A DNA stretch of 64,000 bases, taken from NCBI GenBank assembly GCA_009746045.1, contig RPFO01000594.1:974653-1038652 (forward strand). Direction: 5' to 3'. Origin of the DNA: Mesostigma viride (Eukaryota > Streptophyta > Mesostigmatophyceae > Mesostigmatales > Mesostigmataceae). Each line of letters opens with the position of its first letter. Position 1 is the first letter of the stretch. This document shows, one piece after another, positions 1 through 11,265 of this stretch. Made by a program: the position numbers and the translations under genes. The notes under the pieces are model-generated. The model ran no database searches and had not been told where the DNA came from. It saw only the letters and a program-made list of their open reading frames with translations.

Positions 1-533
1 CTTCTAGCGTGACGTCACAAGACCCACCCAGGTGCGTAACATGAGCAGCGTCGTGTTTTCACTGCTCCTTCCATTACGTCCAAGTGACAATAGCTTAGCT
101 TAAATATTACGTAGTTATTACCCCTCAATGGTCAGCCATTTCCCTCTTGGTCAGATGCTAGGAAGATAGGTGCAAAACCGTATATCTAACGTAGTACGGT
201 ATAAGAAATTGTGACACTTGAGGAAGCCCAACAATTCCTCATAGACATAAGTGTATCAGAATTTAGGCCTAATGACGTTTAATTCTTACATCCTCCATCG
301 GTCGTCCTCCCTGTAGAAGCTTAGATTTTGCTTACCCCTCCTTCGTTCTCCCCCTAAACGCTGCTCCTCATGTCTAGCTCAGATACTCCTCTCACCTAGA
401 GTTCGGTTCCCTATCCATTACTGTGTTTAAAAGGATGATTTAAATTTGATTTCCTTCCTTAGACATTTAAAGTTTTTCCCTTTTCCTTTATTGGCTTCCA
501 TTTAGATTCCTATTCCTTTACTATTAAAAGATT
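1..533 (+). other. 5' leader of family 1 copy A, no gene seen
   Basis: This stretch precedes gag. From about 385 it aligns with the leader of copy C (reverse strand near 18240-18290): both share GATACTCCTCTCACCT and CCCTATCCATTACTG. Bases 1-380 match nothing else I recognise in the window and hold no convincing ORF. Confidence 0.5.
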
Positions 534-2267
534 GGATCCAGTGGGTGCAGATTGTCGCCATACCTACCAATACTACTACTATTACTAAAAATAATACTAT
601 ATAACAATGAAACAACTGGGTAACGCGACGGGATCCTTTGAAACGTGCCAATCTCACTCCTCAGGTAATTCGGTCTCCCTCCTTCTCACTGTACTGGTGG
701 TCGCCGCGTCCCTCAATTTACCCCACCTACTATGAACAACGTAATGCAAGGTAGATTTAGTGAGGACCCCTCCTTCCCATGAACCAGGCCCCTGCCCCCC
801 CTCCTGCAAAACCATTGTGCTCAACCCTCCAGCAGGTCCTCACTGACTAACAATGCTTCTAGGCCTCCTTCCCACCCTGTGCCTTCCATGCCTGCTTTAA
901 CACGGGTCGTACCTCTGCCCCTGTCGGCCCTTCTGGGCGCCCTAGTGCAGTTCCCTTTTATCCCCTGCTTCCTGGCCTACCCTGATACGGCCTACGAGGC
1001 TGCCCAGGTCCCTACCCGTGTGGCTGATTTAGAAGTTAATAGTGATTTCAGCACCATGCCTCTAGATGACAGAAACTATGATCATTTTGCCTACTCCTCC
1101 CTTCGTGAGCAATATACTGTTCCCTTCTCCTATGGGCACCATCCTGAAACGGTGGCCCCTTCTAGACCCCTATCCAAAACCTTTCCTCTTCCTTCTTTCT
1201 ATCCCGCGTATGTAGCAGTGGAAGACAGTGGCCCTATGGGAAAAACTGACTCTTCTAATCCCCCTAAGCCCCCTGCTCTTCCCCTCTTTGCTAACCTCCC
1301 AAGTTGGATGTCAAGTCTACCCCTCAACAGTTTTTCACTTTTATTATGTTGCTTACCCAGAATACAGAGTCGTGGCAAATCATAATAGATGGCGTCTCTC
1401 TGATGCTGTACTAGTCCCTCACTATCTTACTACCTGCATTACTCCTGAGCTTGCTAACCTCATCCAGTGTGAGTCTTTGGCCTCTCATGCCTACCCTAAC
1501 TCAGTAGCAGAATTGTTTAAGCGTTTAGAGAACCATTTAGTCCCTCCTGATGCAGATTGGCAGGATAGATTAGCCTTTGGTACCTTGCAGCAGGGTACTA
1601 AATCGTTTAAGGAGTATATGAAAGAATTTGATGCACAGATGGTACGAATTAGGGATTTGTCGGGCGCAGAAGTACGTGCTCGCTTCCTACAAGGCCTCAG
1701 TAGACCCTTATTACGTGAAGTAAAGCGCCAGTTCTCTGCCTACCGTTTTACTGATCTGCCCCTCAAGCATGTGCGTCAGCATCTCTTACGAGTAGCAGAT
1801 TTCTTCACCACTCCTTCTCTTCCTACCCGTTCCCGTATTAATAATATTAGTCTTACCCCTGAGGAGGAGAACTCCTATGTAGAAGAATTAGATATTTGTG
1901 TTACTGACCTTTCAGCTCTGGATGTCTCTCATATCACATGCTATCATTGTAAGGAAGTAGGTCATCTTAAACGTGAGTGCCCCAAGTTCCTTTCGGGTGC
2001 TCCCCCTCATCCCGACGCTCGCCCTCCTCGTACCCCTCAGCGTGCTCCTATTCGTCCCATCCAGGACGCATTCCCTCAGCTACCCCTAGTAGGCTGAATG
2101 CTGTGCAGACAGGACCCCCAGGGTTCCCCTATGATAATCAGGCTCCCGCACCCTCTTCGATCCCTCGTGACCCTCCAGCAGTGGCTTTTTCGCCAGGGTC
2201 TTCTTCGGGGTTAGTTCCTATGGATTTGGGGGGGAGGGGGAACAGTAGGCCTGTCAGCCGGGGGTAA
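534..2267 (+). pseudogene. gag: family 1 gag (copy A), frameshifted
   Basis: Structural polyprotein of the retrotransposon particle. Alignment with copy C puts the original start near 534, where the ATG is now TTG. The reading frame then runs in pieces: 879-1385 (N-terminal, EVNSDFSTMPLDDRNY region), about 1370-2097 (retrotransposon-gag core with LANLIQCESLASHAYPNSVAELFKRLE-like sequence, then a CCHC zinc knuckle CYHCKEVGHLKREC) and 1977-2267 (Pro-rich linker). A one-base loss near 2060 relative to copy C (CCCATCCAGG against CCCACTCCAGG) breaks the link to protease. In copy C the zinc knuckle, protease and RT share one frame, so gag and pol were probably a single ORF in this family. Confidence 0.85.
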
Positions 2268-2378
2268 CCTGGACAGGTCCTTAGATAGTACCCCAGATAA
2301 TAATTTTTGCCTGCCTGTTTTTATAACCTCTGTAGGAGCTGAATCATCCCTACCACTACGTGTCCGTCCTCTTATGTT

Positions 2379-2720
2379 TTGAATGGTGGCTTAACCGTTC
2401 CCCATACTGTTGTAGACCCCTTCTTGCATGCTGATGAACTTTTGAACGTCTCTGTGTTAGTGGATAGCGGTGCGGCTAGCTCCTTTGTGAGCGAGGCCCT
2501 AGTTAGGCGTTTAGGACTAGTCCCTATCCCTCACAAAAACTGTCACTGTCCATTATGCTGACGGTCGCACCAGTCATTCCCCGGGTACGGTGTCCCTTCC
2601 CCTGGTCATACAAGGACGTACTGTCAACCTGACGGCCACTATAGGCCCTATCACTACGCTGATGTATTACTAGGATTAGATTGGCACCAGGATAATAAGA
2701 TTACTATTAATTATGATACC
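2379..2720 (+). pseudogene. pol: family 1 aspartic protease (copy A)
   Basis: Retropepsin-like domain that would process the Gag-Pol polyprotein. The active-site signature VLVDSGAASSFVSEAL is visible near 2457-2500 and is followed by RRLGLVPIPH. Frame is lost near 2535 at the AAAAACTG run and continues in another frame with YADGRTSHSPGTVSLPLVIQG. A further one-base loss near 2655 precedes the LGLDWHQ-equivalent region. The flap and C-terminal segments are intact in copy C, so the changes here are private decay. Confidence 0.82.
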
Positions 2721-4112
2721 ATGGTCATTTGGTTTCCAGATAGCTCTTACTGGGTACCGGAACGTCATTATAGATTAGAAAATTTATCCTTGGTAGACAT
2801 TACTCCTCCTACACCTGTTGATCCTCCTGTAAGACCTATACCTGAAGTATTAATGTCCAATGATGAATTGCGATCTGAACTAAAGGAATATGGATACCTA
2901 TTATGTATGTTCCTTCAGTTAGAAGTACAGGAGATACCTATCACTAATAATAGTGTGGATATAGATGTAAACACAGTGGATACAATAGGAGTGGGATTTA
3001 CTGAAAATGAAATAGTAAGATACATGGCTGTGATAGATTCCTCAAAAGTTTTTGAAGAAAAGACTCCTTCTTATCCTCCTCCTCGTTCTGTTTTACACCG
3101 TGTAGTTATCAAGGACGGTGCAGTTCCTACGCACTCTCCGATGTATAGAATGGGCCCTACCGAATTAAAGGAACTAAAACAGATTTTAGTGTCACTATTA
3201 GAAGCAGGATTGATAGAGCCTAGTAACTCCCCCTACTCAGCTGGTGTCCTGTTAGTTCCTAAGCCAAATGGCAAGTTTCGCCTAGTTACTGATTATAGGA
3301 AGTTAAATGATATTACTGTGAAGTCTAAATACCCTCTACCTCGTATTGATGATATATTTAATAAGGTTAAAGGTTCCACCTGTTTCACGGTACTGGATTG
3401 TGCGGATGGTTTTTGGCAACTGCGTATAGCTCCTGAGGATTGCCATAAAACCGCCTTTGCTACCCCTTTTGGTCATTACCAGTTTAGAGTAGCGGCTATG
3501 GGACTCTGTAACTCTCCTGCCTCTTTTCAAATGTTAATGAATGAAGTGCTTAGACCTGTTATGGGGAATTCTCACCTTCCTCAAGTGTCATCTGATTTAA
3601 AGGATCCTTCCTTCTCCTCTGTTTCTTTATCTGAGCACGATCGTTCTTGTGCTCAAGCTTACTTAGATGATATCCTTATTTACTCTCCTGATTTTGAAAC
3701 GCACCTACGTGATTTAAAGAAAGTATTAGAAATAATGGCTGAAAATTCTTTGTGGGCTCGCCGTGCTAAAGTTCGTTCTGGTAGGAGTGTACCATTTTTA
3801 GGACACGTTTTGTCAGATGCCGGGGTCGCTACCGACCCGGATAAAACTAAGTCAATTCAGGAATGGCCTACCCCTACCGACGTTAAAGGTGTACGTAGTT
3901 TTCTAGGGATTGCCTCTTACTATAGGCGTTTTATCCCGCGTTTCGCAACTATAGCAGCCCCTATTAATCATTTATTAAAGAAAGATATCCCCTTTGTCTG
4001 GAGTAGTGAATGTCAGTCGGCTTTTCAGTGTCTAAAATCCCTACTCCTCTCTCCTCCCGTACTCATCCTACCGGATACTACTAAACCCTTTTGTGGTAGC
4101 TACAGACGCTAG
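2721..4112 (+). CDS. pol: family 1 reverse transcriptase (copy A)
   Basis: A 463-codon open stretch covering the whole RT domain. It shows the upstream VIWFPDSSYWVPE linker, the RT entry motif (SPYSAGVLLVPKPNGKFR, DYRKLND), motif A with the first catalytic Asp (FTVLDCADGFWQ), ATPFGHYQF, and motif C as YLDD (AYLDDILIYSPD) near 3657, then FLGHVLSDAG and the thumb/connection. An insert of about 30 residues between MGNSHLPQ and AYLDD is also present in copy C. Frame ends prematurely at 4112 because of one extra T in the CCCTTTT run at about 4088 where copy C has CCCTTT. Compared with Ty3 elements the core is complete; the start is internal to a polyprotein, so no true initiation codon is expected. 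Confidence 0.93.
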   Translation: MVIWFPDSSYWVPERHYRLENLSLVDITPPTPVDPPVRPIPEVLMSNDELRSELKEYGYLLCMFLQLEVQEIPITNNSVDIDVNTVDTIGVGFTENEIVRYMAVIDSSKVFEEKTPSYPPPRSVLHRVVIKDGAVPTHSPMYRMGPTELKELKQILVSLLEAGLIEPSNSPYSAGVLLVPKPNGKFRLVTDYRKLNDITVKSKYPLPRIDDIFNKVKGSTCFTVLDCADGFWQLRIAPEDCHKTAFATPFGHYQFRVAAMGLCNSPASFQMLMNEVLRPVMGNSHLPQVSSDLKDPSFSSVSLSEHDRSCAQAYLDDILIYSPDFETHLRDLKKVLEIMAENSLWARRAKVRSGRSVPFLGHVLSDAGVATDPDKTKSIQEWPTPTDVKGVRSFLGIASYYRRFIPRFATIAAPINHLLKKDIPFVWSSECQSAFQCLKSLLLSPPVLILPDTTKPFCGSYRR

Positions 4113-4740
4113 TAAGGTAGCTATAGGGGGCGTCCTTCTCCAGGATCAGGGTCAGGGCTTACAGCCAATTGAGTATATCTCTAGGACAATGCTCCCTGCG
4201 GAGCGTAACTATCCCGTACACCAGCAGGAACTTTAGCTGTGGTGTATTGTTGCCACGCGTGGCAGCACTTTCTTAAAGGTGCTCAATTTGATGTTTGCCT
4301 GAATGAACCCTGTGAGATAGATCCTTATAGATTAGTTATCCAGACGGATCACCGTCCCCTTACCCATCTTCTCTCCCAACCCAACCTTACCCCTCGTCAA
4401 GCGCGCTGGATGGAGTTTTTAGCACAGTTTTCCCCTTTTAAACTTCAGTATGTTAAGGGTGTAGATAACATAGTACCAGATGCACTCTCCCGTCGCGCAG
4501 ATTACTCCTTTTTCGAGGACCTTGATGTTCTCAATACTACTCTAGTTCCTACTACTATGGGTGTAACCCCTTATGGTGAACTACCTGATGATGAATCCTA
4601 TGCCTATCTCTTTCATACAGCTGTTCGCATGCCTGATCTCCTTTCTCACGTAGGACTCTCTCTCCCGTGTGAGGCCCTTCCTGTGGTCTCGGTGGGGGGG
4701 AGGGGAAAAATAAAATTTCTATACCGCTTAGCCATATAGC
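4090..4740 (+). pseudogene. pol: family 1 RNase H and pol linker (copy A)
   Basis: RNase H domain that would degrade the RNA strand during reverse transcription. The DAS motif (VATDASKVAIGGVLL) lies just after the frameshift near 4092. A second frameshift (ACTTTAGCTG near 4230) precedes AVVYCCHAWQHFL. The open stretch 4239-4739 carries QTDHRPLTHLL, ARWMEFLAQF and VDNIVPDALSRR, which are typical Ty3/gypsy RNase H C-terminal motifs. It is followed by a poorly conserved linker (YLFHTAVRMPDLLS) that is also recognisable in family 2. Confidence 0.85.
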
Positions 4741-4849
4741 GACTAGGTCAGGAAAGTCTTATGATAACATAGTCCCTCTAGGACCTCCCCTTCTCTTTGG
4801 CAAGGCGGTAGGAGACCTCTTTAAACCTGTTCTGGATACCTCTGTAGCG
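4740..4849 (+). other. decayed pol linker between RNase H and integrase
   Basis: Short frameshifted stretch with several stops in the pol frame. By position it corresponds to the linker upstream of the integrase zinc finger. Confidence 0.4.
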
Positions 4850-6376
4850 ATGCCTACCTCTGATCTTGAACGCCTTATTAGTAGATTTACGGCCACTGAG
4901 CCGGAAGCTTTAGCTGCCATTGCTGCCCATCCCCAACAATTAGGCAAGTACCCTTGTAAATTTGTAGGTGGGTTTTTATATGTGCAGATAGCAGATTCTC
5001 CCCCTCAATGGCGCCTGTATGTCCCTCCTATCTGTCGCTCCTCCTTGCTCTTTGAGTTGCATGACTTAGCTGCTCATCAGGGTGGTAAACGGGTACGGGA
5101 CCTAGTAGCCCGCTCTTACTACTGGCCTTCCCTTTTAAAGGATATAGATGAGTATGTTTGAACCTCTCAATCTTGCCAGGAGATGAAACCCAACAATGTA
5201 GGACAGATAGCAGAACCTAGGACCCTACCCGATCCCATCATGCCGTGGGACTCCATTATGATGGATTTTGTAGGACCTTTTAGGAAAAATGATAGAGGTA
5301 ACGCCCAGATCCTTGTTTTCGTAGATCGTTTTACTCGTATGTGTCATCTCGTGCCGTGTCCCCTAGAACTCACCGCACGCGATTGTGCACGCCTATACCT
5401 TAATAATGTATATAGATATCATGGTTTGAGTAGGCAGTTTATTAGTGATAAAGATAAGCTATTTACCTCTGACTTTTGGCAGCAGTTTTTCGCTGCTATC
5501 GGTACCAAGGTTACGTTCGGTACTGCCTATCACTCCTCCTCCTCTCATCTCGTAGAGCGTCTTAATAGGGTAGTGGAAGAAGCGCTGAGGCACTATGTTA
5601 ACGGCTCGGGGAGTGATTGGGAGGATTATCTATGCTTGGTAGAGTTCTCCCTTAACAATTGCCCCCAGGCTGCGCATGGCTATACGCCTTTCTTCCTAGA
5701 TACTGGTAGACAGCCTCTTACTCCTACCTCTCTCTTAGCTAGTCCTTTACGGGACAGGGACGATGTGTCCCGAGATACTGTAGAAGGTGTACAGGCCTTG
5801 CTAGATAAAATGAAAGATGCACATGATCACGCGATTTCAGGGTACCAAAAGGCTCAGGCTAAGTACCTTGCTAGGTTGCGTGCCTCCTTAGATAGAAGAG
5901 CGCCTGAAATAGATATAGGGGATTTAGTCTTAGTAGAAGGCCCCCGTGTTGGCCGTTTTGCTCACAAGTTCGAAGCAGAACTTAAAGTGAAACTTAGGCC
6001 CGCCTTCTTAGGACCCTTCCGTGTGTTGTCTAGAGTAGGTAATTTCTTATATAAAATAGATATCCCTACCTCTTGGCAAACACATTCTAACACCTTCCAT
6101 AGAAGCCAGCTGAAGCTTTATCACCAAAGCACGTTCGCTGGTAGAGAACTAGCTCCTGCCCCTTTAGAGCATAACCCTGATACTGGTGAGGTAGAAGACG
6201 AGGTAGAGAGTATCGTGGCCCATAGAGATATCAAAAAGGGCCGCGGTACTCAGCGCCAGTATAAGGTGAAATGGATGTATGCTCGTAGTGAGGTAGATAA
6301 AGTATGGTACACAGAGAGTGAGTTAGATGGCTGTAGCCGCTTGCTGCAGGAGTACAAAACCCTACACCAGCTCTAG
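4850..6376 (+). pseudogene. pol: family 1 integrase with chromodomain-like tail (copy A), one nonsense codon
   Basis: DDE integrase of about 508 codons, open except for a TGA at 5159-5161; copy B has AGA (Arg) at this position. Domains in order: N-terminal HHCC zinc finger (LHDLAAHQGGKRVRDL, SYYWPSLLKD, then the Cys pair after the stop), catalytic core with the first Asp in MMDFVGPF, second Asp in FISDKDKLF and Glu in HLVERLNRVVEE, a GPF/LVEGPR-type C-terminal module, and a final chromodomain-like segment (VESIVAHRDIKKGRGTQRQY, KVKWMYARSE, VWYTESEL). The tail would steer insertion towards particular chromatin in chromoviruses. It ends with TAG 78 bp upstream of ORF X. Confidence 0.93.
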
Positions 6377-6453
6377 TTGGCAACCGGCCCTTCCCTTATC
6401 GTATGCCTGCTATTGTTGGGTGGTTGGGTGGTCCCCTCCCCTCCGCAGCCATC

Positions 6454-8793
6454 ATGGAACCTACCCCTCCGTCGGAGAGCCAGCCGCCTTCCCCTCCACC
6501 GCCTGACCCAGAGTTGTATTTCGAGGCCCTTCCGGGCCGATGGGTCTCCCGTTCGTGTTATCCTGGTGGACCTGTTCAGCATGCCCTCCAGGCTCATCAT
6601 GCGGCATTAGTCAGGGCTGCTCTCTTTGGAGTCGCGTGGTTCGGCCCGGCCCCCGATGATCCGCACCAGCTAGTTGTGCATGGGTTCGACGATGCCGGCC
6701 ATTGTCTTTTAGGATGTGGCTCCCGCTGTCCAGCTTTGGAGCAGATAGCCGCTGTCCTTCAGTGCCCCCGGGTGTTTTCCTACCTGTCTACCCCTGTGGG
6801 CCGCTCCTGCCTACGGGAGGTGTTCCCCTGGCTTCCGGGCGAGGGCGAGGCAGATGTAGATGACAACCCCTGTGACCTCCTACGGGCAGTAGAGTTCATG
6901 GAAATCGCAGACCAGTCAGCGGAGGTAGCAGCTGGCTACCCTTCCCCTACGGACGCCCCAGTCGAGGCGCAGTACACTCCAGCGTATTCGGCCTCAAGTG
7001 TAGCGTCCTCTTCCTCAGTGTCGGCTCCTTCCCCTGTCCCGTCTTCACCACGGTCGACTCGTCGTGCGTCGGTGGAGCCTACCCCTTTGGGGGTGGATCG
7101 CGCACCTGATCATCTTTCGGCGACTGTTTCGGCGATGCAGGCTCAGATCCAGTCCCTGACCGCGGCATTCGGGGCCTTCATGGCGGCCCAGGCGCAGGCT
7201 CCATGCAGCCCCGCCCGGTGGGGTGTCTGTTGTATCTGCGCCCCCTACCCCTTCGGTTGCCACTGCGCCTACTGTTTCGCCTGCGCTGTGCGAGCCTTCG
7301 GTGGCTGCGGTTTCCTCTGTGGCTGCGGCTCCCACGCCTCTGGTTGCCTCTGCGCCTGCGACCGACGTACCCGCGCCTCCGCGCGAATTGCCCGTCCCAG
7401 CGACCGCGCCCGCTGTCGCCGCCTCCGGGCCGCCCGCTGCGCCTTCGCAGCCATTGCGGGGTTTCTTTAGCGACACGGGCGATCTTCCCAGGCTGTGGGA
7501 GGGTGGTCCCCCGCAGAGGATTCCGGTGCCCGATCGACTGGAGCTTGGACGGGAACCAGTCTTATGCCGGATTGCCTGCCCCTACGGGTCCGGTGTTCAA
7601 TATGTGGCCTGAGGGTGCGCCGTCACCGGAGACCGGCGTACCAGTTGCGGTTGCGGGTCCGTCGCGACCCCCTTCGACTTCGGGTCCGGCGCGACCTCCT
7701 GTCGTACCGGCGCCGTCTGCGTCTGTGCCGGTCCCTACTCCTGCTTCGGCCCCTGCCCCGTCGTCCTCGCGGTCTTTGGCTGCGGTTGCATGTGCGGGCC
7801 AGCGGCCCTGATCCTCGCGCCACCCGCGCTGCTGACTCCCTCCGGGAGCTATCCCAGGGCGATCGGGACCGGGCCCCTTCTGTGGTGCATGCGACGCCGG
7901 AGTCGCGCGACACGCCCGTCCCCGGGTATGGTATGTCTGCGCTCGCCTGCCGACAGTGTGACAGCTGCCGCGCGCCTCCGCCGAGCTTGCCATTTCGCCC
8001 GGCCATGTCCTACGGGTTCTCCCAGGTGTGTCGGGCGCCGCGGGACCGTGGCCTACCCATTGAGACTGATCGGCCTCCTTTCGATATGGTTGTTGTAGCC
8101 GATCCTGTGTTCCAGGGTGAGACCCTGGTTCGGCGCGTTCTGTATCGCTGGGCTAGGCGTCACAACGACTTGGACACCTACGGTGGGTTCCAGTGGGCTT
8201 ACCCTCCGCCTCTGGGCATTATGGCTTCGGATGCCCTTACGGTAGAGTTTCCTACGGCGCCGGGTGCTACGTACAGCACGGTTCTCCAGCCCATCCTGGA
8301 GTGGGATGCCCGTCGTCCAGCGCCCCTCCCTGGTCAGGGTCTGGACGCCCGTGGTCATCCCCCTCCTCGGGCTAGCGACTACCTAGAGACGTTCGGGTCG
8401 CGACAGTGTGCTCGTCGGTGGCGCTCCCGTGAGGTTCGGCACATCCGGATGTGGCCGTCTAACGTGGAGCCCCTGGTAAATCTGTTCTTCCCGACGGGTT
8501 TGCGCCCTCGGATCCGGTACCATCGCCTACTCCTGCGGGCCCTCTGTTTGATCGCAGTAGAGCCTTTCCTCCGCCTCTTTGCCTGTGGTTTCCTGGACTG
8601 GGCCCGTGGCCAGGTCGTTCTTACGCAGCATAGGTATTACTGGGCCTTTCTGGGCCTTTTTCCTGATGGCGTGTGGGCCGATGTTTTCCTCACTGTAGAT
8701 AGGCATGACAATGCCGATGAGGTGGCCCATTACCAGGAGTATTTGGATGTTCTGTTGGCCTCGCGTGGCACTTACCAGACTGATGGCCACTAG
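6454..8793 (+). pseudogene. ORF X, extra 3' ORF of family 1 (copy A), two frameshifts
   Basis: A long ORF downstream of integrase, in the position where env lies in retrovirus-like elements, but I see no signal peptide, membrane segment or fusion motif. The start chosen is the first ATG after the integrase stop (copy B has the same context). N-terminal part: Pro-rich, then PELYFEALPGRWVSR and a Cys patch (GHCLLGCGSRCPALEQ). Middle: Ser/Pro/Ala low-complexity linker about 6990-7800 with frame changes near 7205 and again between 7540 and 7800. C-terminal part, about 8010-8790, is one clean frame and includes CGFLDWARGQVVLTQHRYYW. The same fold-sized domain recurs in family 2 (43000-43300 and 52770-53070, reverse strand). 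Function unknown; conservation of protein across families argues it is real coding sequence. Confidence 0.75.
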
Positions 8794-9149
8794 ATAGAGG
8801 GCCTTAGGCTCGACCTGAGGGTGTTGTCCCTCCGGTATATAGAGTCGCCCTCATATTCTGGCCAGTTGATTGGTCGTTCTTGGTCCCTGGTACTGATTTG
8901 TTTACTCTGTGTGTCCTGCCCAGTGCCGTCCCCCCGGCAAGGACTCCGTTCCAGGCAGTTAGGGGAACCTCCCACCAGGCTTGGTGCTGGCTAACCCTAC
9001 ACCACCCGGCGTGGTGGTGGAGACCGAGTTAACTATTGGTGCTTTGTATCTTGGATGGCTTGTCGATTGTGTTGGTGTGTGCTGGGTGCATTAGGTTTTT
9101 CCTACCCCTTTGGTTTCCTCCCTGTGCGTAGGGAGAGGGCTCCCTACCT
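8794..9149 (+). other. 3' untranslated region of family 1 copy A
   Basis: 356 bp between the ORF X stop and the polypurine tract. It is closely matched by 13586-13940 in copy B and has no ORF supported in both copies. Confidence 0.6.
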
Positions 9150-9164
9150 TTATGGGGGGGGAGG
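9150..9164 (+). promoter_or_regulatory. polypurine tract (plus-strand primer) of copy A
   Basis: A purine run ATGGGGGGGGAGG sits immediately 5' of the LTR start TGTTACG. This is where RNase H would leave the plus-strand primer. The same arrangement occurs at 13945-13955. Confidence 0.85.
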
Positions 9165-9728
9165 TGTTACGTCGCGTAACAAGTCGTTGTAGTTACGGAC
9201 GTAAATTAGGTCCTTTGCCTCGGTTGTTCCTAGGTTTACGTGTAATGCCTACTGGGACATTATTGTCCTCGTATCAGTACTGTGGTACATTGGGTGCTTT
9301 TGGGCGCCGCGCCGCATACTTTATTAGTGGTCCTTATCCTTTGGTAGAATGTAGTGGACCAGCGTGCATCTGTGCATCGGCCTGTACATCCGTAGGTGAG
9401 GGCCAGGTCGGCCCGAGCAGGATGGACCGTTGGTGACCATTTATGCACGTTCTCTCCCTCGTTTGGTCACTCGGCGTGTGTTAAATGAATTAACACATAT
9501 AGGCTTGGGTCACGGCAGTGTAGTGTGTTTCCTTCCTCTATTCCTGGAATAAACGGGTTCGGGTAAATGGTTGTATGGCGTATTACAGCAACACATACGT
9601 GAATGCATTGAGATCAGCTCCGTCTCGTTCGTCTTTCGCTAGGGGTTTGAGTAGAGGAGGCCTGACCAATTTAGGTAGTATCAGGCCCAGTAGAGGTAGA
9701 GGTGGAGGTAGAAGTTTAGGACGTAACA
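9165..9728 (+). repeat. 3' LTR of family 1 copy A
   Basis: 564 bp, bounded by TGTTACGTC and GACGTAACA, a 9-bp inverted terminal repeat with canonical TG...CA ends. It is a close match to 13956-14521 and a diverged match to the split LTR at 21293-24120 on the other strand. GGAATAAACGGG near 9546 offers a polyadenylation signal. The right edge abuts integrase sequence directly. Confidence 0.95.
9575..9728 (+). other. Arg/Gly-rich open frame inside the family 1 LTR
   Basis: The last 150 bp of the LTR are open and encode an Arg/Gly/Ser-rich peptide (SRSSFARGLSRGG, SRGRGGGRS). The same frame is open in 14401-14521. Here it happens to run on into the integrase of copy B (to 10597) because of the nested insertion. 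Whether it is translated is unknown. Confidence 0.35.
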
Positions 9729-11190
9729 CTGCCATTGCCGCCCATCCCCAACAATTAGGCAAGCACCCTTGTAAATTTGTAGGTGGGTTTTTATATGTGC
9801 AGATAGCAGATTCTCCCCCTCAATGGCGCCTGTATGTCCCTCCTATCTGTCGCTCCTCCTTGCTCTTTGAGTTGCATGACTTAGCTGCTCATCAGGGTGG
9901 TAAACGGGTACGGGACCTAGTAGCCCGCTCTTACTACTGGCCTTCCCTTTTGAAGGATGTAGATGAGTATGTTAGAACCTGTCAATCTTGCCAGGAGATG
10001 AAACCCAACAATGTAGGACAGATAGCAGAACCTAGGACCCTACCTGATCCCATCATGCCGTGGGACTCCATTATGATGGATTTTGTAGGACCTTTTAGGA
10101 AGAATGATAGAGGTAACGCCCAGATCCTTGTTTTCGTAGATCGTTTTACTCGTATGTGTCATCTCGTGCCGTGTCCCTTAGAACTCACCGCACGCGATTG
10201 CGCACGCCTATACCTTAATAACGTTTACAGATATCATGGTTTGAGTAGGCAGTTTATTAGTGATAAAGATAAGCTATTTACCTCTGACTTTTGGCAGCAG
10301 TTTTTCGCTGCTATCGGTACCAAGGTTACGTTCGGTACTGCCTATCACTCCTCCTCCTCTCATCTAGTAGAGCGTCTTAATAGGGTAGTGGAAGAAGCGC
10401 TGAGGCACTATGTTAACGGCTCGGGGAGTGATTGGGAGGATTATCTATGCTTGGTAGAGTTCTCCCTTAACAATTGCCCCCAGGCTGCGCATGGCTATAC
10501 GCCTTTCTTCCTAGATACTGGTAGACAGCCTCTTACTCCTACCTCTCTCTTAGCTAGTCCTTACGGGACAGGGACGATGTGTCCCGGGATACTGTAGAAG
10601 GTGTACAGGCCTTGCTAGATAAAATGAAAAATGCACATGATCACGCGATTTCAGGGTACCAAAAGGCTCAGGCTAAGTACCTTGCTAGGTTGCGTGCCTC
10701 CTTAGATAGAAGAGCGCCTGAAATAGATATAGGAGATTTAGTCTTAGTAGAAGGCCCCCGTGTTGGCCGTTTTGCTCACAAGTTCGAAGCAGAACTTAAA
10801 GTGAAACTTAGGCCCGCCTTCTTAGGACCCTTCCGTGTGTTGTCTAGAGTAGGTAATTTCTTATATAAAATAGATATCCCTACCTCTTGGCAGACACATT
10901 CTAACACCTTCCATAGAAGCCAGCTGAAGCTTTATCACCAAAGCACGTTCGCTGGTAGAGAACTAGCTCCTGCCCCTTTAGAGCATAACCCTGATACTGG
11001 TGAGGTAGAAGACGAGGTAGAGAGTATCGTGGCCCATAGAGATATCAAAAAGGGCCGCGGTACCCAGCGCCAGTATAAGGTGAAATGGATGTATGCTCGT
11101 AGTGAGGTAGATAAAGTATGGTACACGGAGAGTGAGTTAGATGGTTGTAGCCGCTTGTTGCAGGACTACAAAACCCTACACCAGCTCTAG
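9729..11190 (+). pseudogene. pol: family 1 integrase, 5'-interrupted (copy B)
   Basis: Nearly identical to the integrase of copy A from AAHPQQLGK onwards. It has the full HHCC finger including the Cys pair (RTCQSCQEM) that is lost to a stop in copy A, the DDE core (DFVGPF, SDKDKLF, HLVERLNR) and the chromodomain-like tail. One T is missing at the CCTTACGGG site near 10560 (copy A CCTTTACGGG), shifting frame between 10560 and 10579; the rest (10579-11190) is open to TAG. The upstream start lies beyond the junction with copy A. Confidence 0.9.
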
Positions 11191-11265
11191 CTGGCAACCT
11201 GCCCCTCCCTTATCGTATTCCTGCTGTTGGTGGTGGTTGGTTGTCCCCTCCCCTCCGCAGCCATC

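Larger units (their letters stand above)
1..9728 (+). mobile_element. Ty3/gypsy LTR retrotransposon, family 1 copy A, 5' end outside window
   Basis: Order on the plus strand is leader, gag, aspartic protease, reverse transcriptase, RNase H, integrase with a chromodomain-like tail, an extra ORF (ORF X), polypurine tract and 3' LTR. RT-RNase H before integrase is the Ty3/gypsy (Metaviridae) order, and the tail places it near chromoviruses. Several frameshifts and one in-frame stop make it non-autonomous. The 3' LTR is followed directly by the middle of another family 1 integrase gene, so this copy appears to be inserted inside copy B; its 5' LTR should lie left of base 1. Family assignment is secure; nesting is inferred from the right junction only. 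Confidence 0.93.

Noticed and set aside
7045-8006. Several Arg/Gly-rich minus-strand frames opposite the ORF X linker (also 11856-12798)
   Set aside because: GC-rich low-complexity DNA opens many frames; only the plus-strand ORF X frame shows cross-family protein conservation.
6454-8793. ORF X as a retroviral-type envelope gene
   Set aside because: Position fits, but no signal peptide, furin-like site, fusion peptide or transmembrane segment is visible in either family.
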